From Gossypium raimondii (Eukaryota; Streptophyta; Magnoliopsida; Malvales; Malvaceae): a stretch of 64,000 nucleotides of DNA. Of the stretch, positions 50,701 to 61,980 are shown piece by piece (within the stretch, counting starts at the first letter, position 1; each line of letters begins with the position of its first letter). Below the pieces are notes generated by a model. It saw nothing but the letters and a program-made list of their open reading frames with translations, had not been told where the DNA came from and made no database searches. Location: assembly GCF_025698545.1 (NCBI RefSeq), contig NC_068576.1, forward strand, positions 57,324,094-57,388,093, given 5' to 3'. Made by a program: the position numbers and the translations under genes.

Positions 50701-51828
50701 AACGTTCAATAAATAAAAGAGAAAAGTTTGTAGCAAACACAAAATGAACAACAAAAACAAAACAATAACATGATAATCATCAACAACAAAGAAAGAAAAG
50801 GAGGGAAGACAATTTTAACATGATGTCATAGAAACAACGATCTAAATAACACGTTAACATCTTTCATATTTAAAGTAAAGCTAGTCTCTTCAAATCTCAC
50901 CCGAATAATGTTATAAGTTGACATGTATGTCTTGTTTCACATAGGCAAAATTACTGAATAGTTTTATACATGTATGTCTGTTGTTTCACATATGGTTCAG
51001 GGCAAAAACAGTGGATATATATGATTCTGTTCTGCAAAAGAACTCCAAATTTAACTCATATCTATTTTACCTAAACTCGGGGATGACCTTTATACCATAT
51101 GACTGTATACGTGCTATATATAAAAGCTGAACATGGTTACTTTATGTAAAATGAAGAGTTCGGCTAACATAAACTGTATTTTTAGAGTAAATAGTACATA
51201 TTGATGGTTGACATAGATGTGCTCGACTGCATTGGTTTCTAATAAATGGATATACTGCATAATTACAATGGAACACTGTAAAACTCCACTACATACGTAT
51301 AATATTTTAATAGCCACTAACAATGAGCATTAAAAGGTTAAGAACGCACCTTCACAAAATGCCAATCCTTCAAATATAGAACGGACTTCCCATTAACATC
51401 ATGATTCTCCTTAGAACCCTGAAGCCAGTGATTAACAAACTCCGAAACAGACATCTCTATCCTTTTCTGATCGGTAAACTCCCTTGTATCACAATCTGCT
51501 ACCTATATAATTTGCCCCCCAAGTGTTTGTAAAAAAAACCGAAAGAAATGAAAACCATCTTGTCCTAAAAACAACAAGAAACAAAAAGATGAAATTTTGA
51601 GAAAAAGCAGGGAAATACCTGAACTTTGGATTTCCCAAAATGGGTAGGAAAGAAAATGATGTTAGGCTGGCCATTGGAGGAAACCCAGTGTTTGGAAGCT
51701 ATCCAATCATCCATCAAACCAGTTAACAGCACAGGTTGGTTTCCCGCCAAGTATTTCTCAGCAAATTCAGAGTAGAAAAGTTCTTTTCCGTTCACCTTTT
51801 CTATCGTCCCGCCAATTTTTAAGCTCAT
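47752..51828 (-). CDS. JMJ20: JmjC-domain 2-oxoglutarate dioxygenase, JMJ20-like
   Basis: Minus-strand exons in transcript order: 51828-51619, 51502-51350, 50557-50395, 50237-50120, 49576-49507, 49418-49338, 48963-48907, 48808-48697 and 48236-47752, joining in frame to 482 residues. The JmjC core has the iron-binding HxD in WTPLHADVFRSYSW (His182, Asp184) and a distal histidine in SINHNWF (His273), so the metal triad is complete. Other marks are YLKDWHFVKEYPEY, SCSDYRFVYMGAKGS, CGKKKWLFLPPQQ and EIIFVPSGWYHQV. It corresponds, from memory, to Arabidopsis JMJ20 and animal JMJD4. JMJ20 is reported as a histone arginine demethylase in seed germination, whereas JMJD4 hydroxylates a translation factor, so the substrate here is open. 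Intron 4 needs a GC donor at 50119-50118. Its start lies within 130 bp of a repeat fragment. Confidence 0.9.
48310..48440. repeat. Partial fold-back in JMJ20-like intron
   Basis: GGTTAAACTGCATTAGTAAT with ATCACCCAACTATG is followed by the inverted phrase ATAATTGGGTGACCAAAA. Related to the inner fold-back at 3142-3330. Confidence 0.5.
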
Positions 51829-51959
51829 GTTTGTTCTTTATGATTTCAGGGCTTAAAGTGTGAAGCAAATCAAACTGACAGACCTCGTTTACTAGGACTA
51901 GGGAGTCGTTTTTGAGTTTTAAAGGCAGGTTAAGCTTGCCATGGGAAAATTTTGTTTTA

Positions 51960-52150
51960 AATAAAAGGAATAAAGCATCATCTAACTCCCTCAACTTATA
52001 AATTTTCTCAACTTGGTACCTATACATTTTTTGTCCACGTTAGTCTAAGAACTTGACAACAATTTTCAATTTGATCCCTAAATTTGGATTCCATTAAAGC
52101 GTAATGACTAAACACTTTAAGATTATACTATGGTATCACCTAAATTCTTG
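51960..52150. repeat. Partial family B repeat in presumed JMJ20-like promoter
   Basis: Contains TTCTCAACTTGGTACCTA, TTTGATCCCTAAATTTGG and CATTAAAGCGTAATGACT, which form the left half of the family B fold-back. The right half is absent. It begins about 130 bp upstream of the JMJ20-like ATG. Confidence 0.5.
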
Positions 52151-53180
52151 TTTTGCTGTTATAAAGAGAGTTTAAAGGCACCTCTTAAATTGTAGGAGAG
52201 CAAAAACCACGTTCATGGATCAAATTTGTAACCTCTAAGATATAGAGTTCATGTGAATAAATACTCCATCATTAGAGTGTTATCGTTGTCCGAAGAATTT
52301 TTATATGCTATAAGTTTAGGTTTAAATTGTCTAAGCACGTTGCTCTTCAATGATAATAATTTTTTATCAACTCCATATTGGCTTTAAAAGTACTTTTATA
52401 TTTTCTTTAAAGTCATGGACAATACCTTGAAAGTGTATTGGTTTTCCATCCACATCAAAAAGAAAAACAAAAGAAAATAATCAAAATACCAATTGATTGA
52501 AATAGTAATGGTTTTGCTTCTATAGAAAAGAAGATATAAATTTTGAGCATCAAAAAACGTATCAATTAAAAGGATTTTATCTTACATCATTAACAAATAT
52601 TAATCTCAAATAAAGGGAGAGGAGAGGGTTGCCTTTCAGCAATAATTGAGTAAGAATCCTGGTTACAAGAGATTTGAAATCATGGGCAGTCAACCATAGG
52701 ATCACTACTTCTATTTGCTTTTTACAAAATACATTTCTAAGCAGAACCATCTTATTTACACCTGTACTGTGCTAATTCTAGATACTATTCAATACATTAT
52801 AATGTTAAAAAGTGTAGTACTACTGAGAAAAATAATAATAATTACAATGATGAATATTAAATATTTTTATATTCTATATTTATAGGTAAATGCTTCCTGA
52901 AAGCAGTTGCTGGATGTAACATAAAAATATGTACGTTGGATGTAATCAAGGTACATATTTATGATAAATATATCATGAATGATTTTATATTAATATTATG
53001 AGACTATAATTTAAGTCTGGCAAAATCGTGCAGTTTTAGACGTTTTTTTTTTTCAAATCTGCATAAATTAGTCTATATCATGGATGTCTATGTACTAGTG
53101 TCACAGAGCCAAAACTTAAATCTGGCAAAATCGCGTGACTTTAGACGGTTTATTTGCTTCAAATCCACCTAAGCCAACCT

Positions 53181-53418
53181 TGTAAAGGGACTTGAATTCG
53201 AATAGAAAAGCCGCAACAAAAGAATAGGACACCAAGTGTTTGAGTGAATGTTGTTAAAAGTATTCTTTAACTCAATAATGAAATGAATACAATTATACAA
53301 ATGGAGGAGAAGGCTTTATTTATAGTTGAGTTATCCTATATCCAGTGATACAAATCGAATTACATTAATGACTGAGATTAATCTCCATCTACAATAAGAG
53401 GGTTCTAATGGATTTACA
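53181..53418 (-). mobile_element. Possible solo LTR or LTR fragment
   Basis: The segment is bounded by TGTAAA and TTTACA, an inverted TG...CA pair. On the minus strand it contains CTCAACTATAAATAAAGCC, a TATA box in the usual LTR setting, followed by ATTGTATTCATTTC and pyrimidine-rich sequence. No matching target duplication is visible, so the boundaries are uncertain. Confidence 0.35.
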
Positions 53419-53621
53419 CTTTATATATTTTTATCCTCTATGATCTATAATAATTATTTTGGTAAAAATACAATTTATCGAATTGTTTACATTTTAACTA
53501 AGATCCAAGTAGATGGTATTGAGTTTCTTCCAAGTAATGGGTTAGTCATGTCGAGTCGAATAACCCCAAGAGAACAAGAAAGATATGCAATGTGCACATC
53601 CATTGTAGGCTCCTTTGCGAA

Positions 53622-53938
53622 GGTTGCATTTTGTCTCATTTACTTAAAAAATGGGTAAATTAATCTCTTTACAATGATCAAAAAGCAAATGACCATTTCT
53701 ATTAAAAACTTCATATTTTTCTATCGTTAAAAACTGGTTCATGTATGTGAACATGAAGTACATGCGACACACCATGTGATTTACTATCTTGTTTTTTCGT
53801 CAACCACGACAATTTTTAACATAAATGACTAATTTGTTCTTTGATTTAATGTATAGAGATTAATTTTCCCATTTATTGAGTAGAGAGGACAAAATACAAT
53901 ATAATTCATAGTTAAGGTTTGCATGATATTTTTACTTC
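53622..53938. repeat. Fold-back element, family A
   Basis: Shares TTAAAAAATGGGTAAATTAA, TTCGTCAACCACGACAATTT and GATTTAATGTATAGAG with the family, ending TGCATGATATTTTTACTT. The arms pair with moderate divergence. Confidence 0.65.
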
Positions 53939-54774
53939 CAAAATGTTATTTATTTTAAAATATTAAACATTGATAATAAAACAGTTCTCAATTTTTTTAA
54001 ATTTTTTAAAATTAAAATATAAATATAAAATTCAACCTGTTAAATTACTTAATTTTAAATTTTGAATTTAATAAAATTAACTTATATGTAATTTTTACAA
54101 GTTACCTATAGAAAATATGCATATGTTTGTAAATTATATGTATGAAAATAGATGTAAACAAAATTTACATTTAATAAACTATTTAATTATCACTCAAATT
54201 TTAGGGTATTTTTATTTTATCACCCAAAAGAATTCATGTACATGGTTAATCATTTCATATAAATGTTGACCTATTTCAATCAATTAATAAAGAATTTATG
54301 ATTTTTTTCTAATTTATTGCTAATAAAATCATTACTAATATAATATTAATTAAAAACACTTCTAATCAATTCATATAAATATTGGTTTATTCCAACTTTA
54401 AATAGAATATTAATATAAAAAGTTAATTATTATTAAACTTTGACTTCTTTTAATACCTTGCTATAATGATCGTTGAATATTAAAAGTTAGAAAAGACGAA
54501 CCATTACAGTAATAAAAATAGAAAAATTTAACATCAGTATAATAGGAAGGAGTGTAAAAGTTATTATTAGCCGTTTTAATTAAAAACATTCTCACAAATT
54601 TTTTATTTTAAATTTCGAAAATTAAATTATTAATTGTTTAATTTACCGTATTATTAGATTTTACATTTTTTCCAATTATTATGTAATATCCAAGCGTATT
54701 TGTTTTATGTGGATTTTGTCATTTTGATGTGTTTATTGTATTAATCTCGCTTTCGTTTTTATGTTGTGTGATGT

Positions 54775-54777
<3 letters not shown>

Positions 54778-54807
<30 letters not shown>
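54778..54807. repeat. (TA)n microsatellite
   Basis: About 14 consecutive TA units in the intergenic region upstream of SPC25. Confidence 0.9.
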
Positions 54808-54808
<1 letters not shown>

Positions 54809-55449
54809 ATGAGAGTTAATTGTAGCTCACATCTTAAATTAATTTTCAAACTTCAAAATATTTTAATTATATCCTTAATTTATTGATGTTATATTAATTA
54901 GGCGTTTTAATTATTAAGACTGTTAATTTAATTGTTGAATGACATGTCGAATTTTATATGATATAATTTAAAATGAAAATTAAAAAAATAAAATGTTATA
55001 ATATAACTTTTAGAAGTAAAAATTAAAAATAAAATAATAAAAAAAAAGAAAGGAAGAAAGAAAGAGAGTGAACTGACAAAGTTTCTATAAGCTTCAAAAA
55101 TATCAAAATCAAGATATTTACATTTTAGTAATGGAAAGACTTAATAATTTAAAGTTTGAGGATTAATGAAAAAAGGTTATAATTTGAAGATGTTGAATGC
55201 AGTAAACTCATGTTATGAAGTTACAGCAACTTTTAATAAATTTTAACAAATACCACTAATAGCTAACTTAAAAAAAAAAAATTGCTTAGATTTATAAGGG
55301 ATTAATTTTATTTTTATCTTTTCTATTTAAATTAAAGGGCGCTATTTTCTCTATCTCTTACAAGATTCCCCTTTTAATTCAAATCAGGCCGCCCTTTTAT
55401 TTAAAAAGAAAAAAAAGGGAAAAAAAATCCAGGCCTCTCTCTCTTGCTA

Positions 55450-58379
55450 ATGGAGCGCAAAATTGAGCAATCTCCAAAGACGAAAATGGAGTCTCTGAGA
55501 ACGATCTGTGACAGAGAGTTTTCGATCCAACAGCAGAAGATAGATTCTTTTACGGCATCGTTTCCTTCTTCTCTTAATTCCATCAAGTCCCTAGTGCTTG
55601 ATACTGCTCAAAATCATGGTCAGCAACCTCATTTCCTTTAATTTTAGGGTTCCTACTCACTTTCTCTTTGACATACATGAGTGGAATTATGGTTCTGAAA
55701 AAGAACTAGGGTTTTGAATCTTGATACTGAATTTCCGAGATTTTTCTTGTTATTCTATGTTTTTTACAGCCAAACTTGCAAAGTTGAAAGCCAATTTAAG
55801 AGAAGCCGAAGATGAGTTTGTCAAGGTTTTAGCTGGTATTTGCTCCCTCTGTTTTGAACTTTGCTTTTTTTTTTTGGTTTGGATTTATATCAAATTGTTA
55901 TGAATTGGAAAGCACAGTGAGTTTTTAAATGTTCTTTTATAATGCTGCTTTATAGCGAAGACCCGTAAAGAGGCGAAGCAGATGGCAACGAGGGATTCAA
56001 TCTCTGCTGTAAAAGCTAGAGTAGAAGAACTTAAAAGAACTGTCCAAGTTCAAAGGAGCAGGAGGGAAGAGTATGGAGCAATTATATCTCGGCAATCTCT
56101 AGGTAGTTATACACACTTAACAATGGGCTGTACTTATGGTTCATGTATGGCTCGAATGGGTTGATATATCTGGTGTTCACCTACCATGGTTTTGCATTTT
56201 TTTGCCATCTAAAATTTAAATTACAGAGATTTTGGTAATGCACATTTTCATTGTTGTTTTTCCGGTGGTTACATGGGATTAGAGCTTTGAGAATATTATT
56301 GGGGTGAGTTTTTATATAATGGATTATGCACTTCATGCATTGCATGCTGATGAAGTGAGTTAAGCTGCTATGGATATATTCCCATGCCAATTGTATTTCT
56401 AAGTCTCCATTCCTTGGTGGGTTTACTTATTTTCATTTCCTTAAGATGTTTGTACCTGCACATTTGTACTGTCTGTATGCATCTGTTTGCTATTTCCCAT
56501 GCCATTTAGTGTGTAATTTGAATCTGTACCACCTATGGTTGGCAAGGAATTGCTAAGGTACCAGGAGGTCTGCTTAAGCAGTTATTTTGGATCACCATGC
56601 ACCTTGAATGCTCCAATTAGCCTGATCCAAGCAAGAGAGTAACAAGAAAACTTATTCTTCGTGCCTAGTTTGCTGGAATATATGCTTATATCATGTTTTC
56701 TTCTATTTCCTGAACTATGTTTGCTTTGTTATTTACTGTTTTCCTTTTAATAATTTCATATAAATTTGTTAATTGTTTTCAGAATTCTGTGGTTTCTTTC
56801 TTTTTTCTCTGTTTGGTATTATCCATAGCTTTGTCAAAAACTGAAGAGGATGCAGAACATGAAATAGAGGAAAATGGAGAAATTCAAGAAGCTATTTCAT
56901 GGTATAATCGGGTTCTCGGTTTTCAGATTGAAGGTGGTCGTGGTAAGTGAGATAATTAGGTTGCATGGCATTTTGATCCCCCTTCTTGCCCCCGTTATTT
57001 TCTTACTGGCTCTTTGGTTTATCCAGGGGTGAAGTTTACATTCAATGATATTAACATAAAAAATCCAAAGGAAGAATATTCCTTTACCATTTGTCATGCA
57101 AATGATGCCTACTCCTGTAAGTAATTTTCTCCTTTTGTGTTAGCTGTAGTCTAAAATGGTACGTGTTCTAACATGTTTATTTTCTTCCTCATGATCTCAA
57201 GTATTGGATTGCAACCCAAACTTGAATGGCATTAAAGACTTGATTAATGAGTTGAACAGAACAAATGACTTATTTGGCTTTGTTAGAACCTTCAGAGAAA
57301 AGTTTCAAGAAGCAGCAGCACTTGGTATGATTCATTGTATTCTTTTCAGCTTGCATGTTTGATGCTTAAATTTTACACTGCAGTTTCAAGGATATGATTC
57401 TGTTTGTTGAGACCTTTTCTGTCATCGCTTGTAATTTAAGAAGCTATTTTTCATATACTTACCATGTGTTTCCTCCAATATAAGTTTGTAATCATTTTTC
57501 TTAATAAATTTCTTCTATCACTAATGACTCATCAGGATTGCAGCCCCAGTCCACAACTTTTGATCAGGACTGTTCCACAATCTCTTTGTCTGGTCCAGCT
57601 TTATCAGTTTCGAGTAATAGAAGTGAATCTTCTGCCAAGAAAAATGAGCATCACATTCCACTTCAAGATGCAAATAGGCAATTTAAGAAATTCAGCCATG
57701 GAAGTAAATCTCCAGCCAAGGTAAATGAAAATCAACATATTGATGGAGAACTCAATAGAAATCCCAAGGAAGTAGTCAAATCAGATATTCTATCACCAGG
57801 TCGTCGGTCCACTCGGCTTAAAGAAGTAGCCAAATCAGAAATCTTATCACCAGTTGTTCATTGGTCCCCCCGGCTTAAGAAAGTAGCAAAACCAGATCTT
57901 TTATCACCAGTTGTTCGTCAGTCCCCTCGGCTTAAGGTATTATATCCCAATACACATGTTCTCTACCTGTCTTAGCCTGTATATGGAAAGTAGCACATAT
58001 TCTTATATCTGTATGCCTTCTTTTAGAATGTTGGTGTTCTTTTCGTTGAAGAATTCAACTGATATCTGGTGGTAGTAGCTAAAAAGAAAGGGATGGAATT
58101 TGAGACTTGAGTTGTTAAGTTTGGCCTGGCTTGTTTCCTAGCCTTGCAAATAATCTGCTAGCATATCTGCAAGATTCTCATACTTGGTGGTTCAAAGTGT
58201 GACTTACATATTGTTTTCCAGGAACTCTCGGAATAATATGTTTACCCCTTGGTTTGCTTCATTTTCTAAGTTGGGGATGCATATTTATTTCTAGAATGAT
58301 GTGAGTTCCCTTTTGTAATACTCTAAGCCTCTCTTTCCTTCTTTAGGCATGGAGCAGGTTCATGGATTATCTAGAATAG
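55450..58379 (+). CDS. SPC25: Kinetochore protein SPC25 homologue
   Basis: Exons 55450-55618, 55770-55835, 55956-56102, 56829-56942, 57027-57116, 57202-57324, 57536-57936 and 58347-58379 join in frame to 380 residues. Residues 1 to about 150 are helical and charged, as expected of the coiled coil that pairs with SPC24 (AKLAKLKANLREAEDEFVKV, SAVKARVEELKRTVQ). The globular RWD domain begins ISWYNRVLGFQIEGGRGVKF and continues with NPKEEYSFTICHANDAY to about residue 236. SPC25 is a subunit of the NDC80 complex that couples centromeres to spindle microtubules. The C-terminal tail (residues 237-380) is a plant-type extension, Ser- and Lys-rich, with three tandem repeats at 315-370. The final exon encodes only ten residues (AWSRFMDYLE). 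The start is the first ATG in the open frame. Confidence 0.88.
57769..57936 (+). repeat. Three tandem 18-19 residue coding repeats in SPC25 tail
   Basis: Units at 57769-57822 (54 bp), 57823-57879 (57 bp) and 57880-57936 (57 bp). Each reads approximately EVxKSDILSPVVxxSPRLK and contains one or two Ser-Pro sites; the first unit lacks one residue and has ST in place of the second SP. Confidence 0.9.
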
Positions 58380-59715
58380 GTATTTGTACTATAACCTTAG
58401 AATCTCAAGACAAGGCATTTGTGCGTGTGATGAACTTGTATGGCTTGTATATTATGTGTTATTGTTTCAACTTTCAACTACATGTAAAAGTAAAACTACA
58501 ATATCCATACTGAAGAATATTTCTAATTTGAGATGTCGGATATATGGCAGGCTAAGAAATGAAGTTAGACTGGAGGCTGCTTGGTTGTATCGAATTTCCG
58601 ATTTCATGTTGATTTTAGGGTATGGGCTGATGTTGTACTTTCTGACTAGCCCGTGATGCAGTTAACATGCAGGATGTGGAAACTAATCTACATATAGATA
58701 TCATTTAACTTAGTTGGAACCGATTGTTCTTTGAAACCCAAGTTGTGCGACTAACCCGGTATGACCTTCCAATGTTTGTATCATACTTCATTTTTGGAAT
58801 GAAGTTATCGAAGATGATTAGTTAAGCTGAATGTTTAAATGCTTTAGCGTTGTTAGGTTTTGGTACTTTGTATCTTTCGGATGAATGTATTACCATTTTA
58901 TCATTTATAATAATCTGCATCGCTTGCAATATCGATTTGGTTAGCCTTTTCACTTACGATATGTGGGTCCGAAGACCTCTGATTGTCCCATTTTATGTTT
59001 GCTACATTTGCTTGCAAGTTCATAGGATGTAAGTAAATTTCTTTCACTCGTAAAAGAACATTTTTGACAAATTTAGAAACAAAATAAAAGCATACAATAC
59101 TTTGCATACGCATCACATACATACAGCCAGCAATTATCGATTACTTAGCAATTACTCGTAACAAAAAGCAAAAGAAACTTTTTACTAAGGGTGTGTTTAC
59201 TATTTTGTTCTAAAAGCTGTGGTAAATAGATAGAAGGAAAAGTAGCTTTTTAAGTCTATTTTTCAAGTTAAATTAAAAGGCTGATTTTTTCTTTTCTTTT
59301 TTTGAATTTTTAAAAGCTATCTGGATATCAATTTATAAATTTCTCATTTATATTATTATAATAATTAAATTCTACAAATGAATTATATTAGTTATTTAAA
59401 AAACTTAAAACTATATTTTATATATTATAATATTTTTAATGATATATATTATAATATAAATACAACATATAGAATTTGAAAATTTTATAATAACATGGCA
59501 TTACGAGCTCGAAAATAAATGGAGTGTATTTAATATTATTTAGTAAATGTATTTACTAATTCTATTTCTTTTGGCTCATAAAATTTAAATTAATTTATTT
59601 TTTTTTGTAATTTTGTATATACATGAATATGATGCATTATTATTAGTTTCATTCTATATATTTTATTGTATTTTTCACATGTACGTGTTTTATAAATGTA
59701 CTATCTACATGCATA
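58380..59715. other. Intergenic region between SPC25 and the Gypsy element
   Basis: 3' flank of SPC25 followed by AT-rich sequence. No gene or clear repeat was recognised before the LTR start. Confidence 0.5.
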
Positions 59716-60291
59716 TGTCATGGGTTGCGCATGGGAGCACACAACCATGACAAACTTGTGCGATCCATCGTATTTGAGGGAGGTCATTTGGCCCAACCAA
59801 ACTGGCCCGTTGCCTGGAGAGATTAAAAGCCCATCTCAAGAGCCTTGTAAATATGGAAAGTGATCCAGGAAGATATGATTATGTAATCTTAGAGTTCTAA
59901 TTGTGTACAAGTTCTAATTGTGTAAGAGTTCTAATTGTATACAGCTTTTAATTGTAGCCATTGATGTACTTTGATTTACACAGTTGATTTTAGGGAGGCT
60001 CAACTATAAATAGAGACCTCTCTGCTCATTGTAATTCGTTCAGTTATCAATAAGAATTTTGAGAGTATTCACTCAAACTTTCCTCTTAAGTGTTCTTGCT
60101 TTCCCGTGGCTTTCGTTCATCTTTCAAGGTTCGTTCTTGCTTCGCTCTTTTACTGTTCTTTGTGAGAGAGAGCAGTGAGGGAATTACGTTGAATCCTTTA
60201 TCGTTGCAAGTTAGGCTGACTTAGGCGTTTTTTAGCAAAGAAGCTTCCTAAGGCCGCACTGATCGTGTAGGAAAAACTTAAGTCCGTGACA
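59716..60291 (+). repeat. 5' LTR of the Gypsy element
   Basis: Starts TGTCATGGG and ends CCGTGACA, so the termini form the inverted pair TGTCA/TGACA. It contains a TATA box (CTATAAATAGAG, core at 60005-60012) about 290 bp from its end, followed by transcribed-leader-like sequence. Length 576 bp. The end is fixed by the adjacent primer binding site. Confidence 0.85.
60005..60012 (+). promoter_or_regulatory. TATA box in the 5' LTR
   Basis: TATAAATA in the expected U3 position of the LTR. Confidence 0.7.
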
Positions 60292-60293
60292 GT

Positions 60294-60305
60294 TGGTATC
60301 AGAGC
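60294..60305 (+). other. Primer binding site (initiator Met tRNA)
   Basis: TGGTATCAGAGC starts two bases after the LTR end. It is complementary to the 3' end of plant initiator methionine tRNA, the usual primer of plant Gypsy and Copia elements. Confidence 0.9.
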
Positions 60306-60330
60306 CAAGGTTCGAAGCCACCGTTGAAAG

Positions 60331-61380
60331 ATGTCGAAAGAAGTTGAGGGAATGGAGACCCGTGGGAGGGCTAGGAAAGCTAGTCGCTCAAGGGACATAT
60401 TGTCAGCTTTAGAAGATCGTGTCGTCACTCTCGAGAATTTCGTGAGGGATATCAAAGAGAGGATTGATGATGTCGATGATAGGCTCCATGATGAATTACA
60501 GTCCATGCAGGAGCAGCTCAAAGTGTATGTGACGGATAATGTGGAATAGTTGACTGGTAAAGACGATGCCATCGAGGCTCTGGTGGCAGCCTTGAAAGGG
60601 GAGATTACGGAGCTCAAGGGTGAACTCACAATCTACAAGGCTGCTTTGGGCAATGGTGGGTTAGCTGCTGTCGCACCCAAGCCCAATATTGATGTTCCCA
60701 AGCCTAAGGAGTTCAAGAGAACAAGGTCCGTAAGAGATGTGGATAACTTTTTGTGAGGAATCGAGCAATACTTCTGTGCCAAAGGCATCACAGAAGATGT
60801 CACTAAGGTAACTACTGCTGCGATGTATTTATTTGACGTTGCTTTGTTGTGGTGGCGTCGTAGGTCCACTGATGTGAGACGTGGTGGGACCAAAATTGAA
60901 ACATGGGAGGAGTTTTTATGTGAGTTCAAAGTACAGTTTTACCCAGAGTATGCCAAGGATGAGGCTCGAGCAAAGTTGCATCGGCTTTCGCAACAAGGCA
61001 CTGTGAGGGAGTATGTGCAGAAGTTTAGCGAACTTATGCTCTAAATCTCAGATATGGGGGAGAAAGAGGCATTCTTTTCCTTCATGGACGGATTAAAATC
61101 GTGAGCAAAGCAAGAGTTGCAACGCCGAGGAGTTCAATAACTCACCAAGGCTATGTCAGTAGTAGAATCGCTTATGAAATTTGGTGGGAAGAAAGACAAT
61201 CCCAATTCTTCTAAGCTCAGATTTAATCAAAAGGGTAATAGTGAGGGAGATAAAGAAAGGCCCACTAGGAACGGCAATGGTAAGAAGCCTTGGGACAAGA
61301 GAAAGAGTGGGCCTATAAGTTGCTTTCACTGTGACAATCCACATATGATCAATGACTGCCCAAAGAAGGCCGCTCTCACG
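60331..61380 (+). pseudogene. gag pseudogene of the Gypsy element
   Basis: Starts at an ATG 26 bp after the primer binding site and stays in one frame, interrupted by stops at 60547, 60754, 61042, 61102 and 61138. Features are a coiled-coil N-terminal part, the retrotransposon gag core (ALLWWRRRSTD, EFKVQFYPEYAKDEARAKL, REYVQKFSELM) and a zinc knuckle CFHCDNPHMINDC at 61321-61359, spaced CX2CX3HX4C as in many plant Gypsy elements. It packages element RNA when functional; it is inactive here. Confidence 0.85.
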
Positions 61381-61980
61381 GCCATAGAAGCAAAAGGGGA
61401 ATCTGATGTAGAGGATAACAATATTGGTTCGATACTAGGGGGTGTCAAAGATAGAATGAGCCATGGTTTGATGTTTGTAGACATCATTGTGGCTGGCAAA
61501 AAATTGAATGCGCTCGTTGACACAAGGGCCTCTGATTTGTTCATGTCCGAGGAGGCTGCTTGTAAACTGGGCCTCAATATAGATAAAGAAGTGGGTCGGA
61601 TCAAAACAGTGAACTCAAAAAGTGTTTCAATCAAGGGGGTTGCAAAAGGAGTGGATCTTCAGCTCGATAAATGGTTAGAGAAGGTATCCATTAAGGTAAT
61701 ACAACTTGATGAATATGATTTTGTGGTTGGACTAAGCTTCATTGATCAGGTTAATGCTCTTATTGCCCCTTCGAGTAATTACATAGTGATTTCGGATGCG
61801 AAACATCAATGCATGGTGAAAGTGACAAGGAAAAGAAGCTTTGAGGGAAAAACACTGTCAGCAATTCAGTTTGCTAAAGGTGTACGTAGAAATGAAGTCC
61901 CATATTTAGCCACCTTGAAGATCGAAGAGACCGCTGAGTTTGTTAGTGAGACCCCGAAAGAAGTGGGTGAGTTGTTGTAA
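61381..61980 (+). pseudogene. Aspartic protease region of the Gypsy element
   Basis: Continues in the same frame as gag to a stop at 61978. The active-site motif is LVDTRAS at 61516-61536; the normal Asp-Thr/Ser-Gly triad has Arg in place of Gly (AGG codon at 61525-61527), which should abolish activity. The later FVVGLSFIDQVNALI fits the second half of a retropepsin fold. Confidence 0.75.

Larger units (their letters stand above)
52160..55449. other. Intergenic region between divergent JMJ20-like and SPC25 genes
   Basis: AT-rich with a direct repeat (CTGGCAAAATCG) at about 53010 and 53117, a possible solo LTR at 53181-53418, a family A copy at 53622-53938, a TA run at 54778-54807 and a fold-back-like stretch around 54800-55180. 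No credible gene. Confidence 0.5.

Noticed and set aside
60294-60312. tRNA-like sequence near the LTR.
   Set aside because: It is only the short primer binding site complementary to a tRNA 3' end, without a cloverleaf. I saw no tRNA, rRNA or CRISPR in the window.
60198-60629. Antisense open frame of 143 codons across the LTR end and gag.
   Set aside because: It is the shadow of the gag reading frame and resembles no protein; Ser-rich composition follows from the complementary codons.
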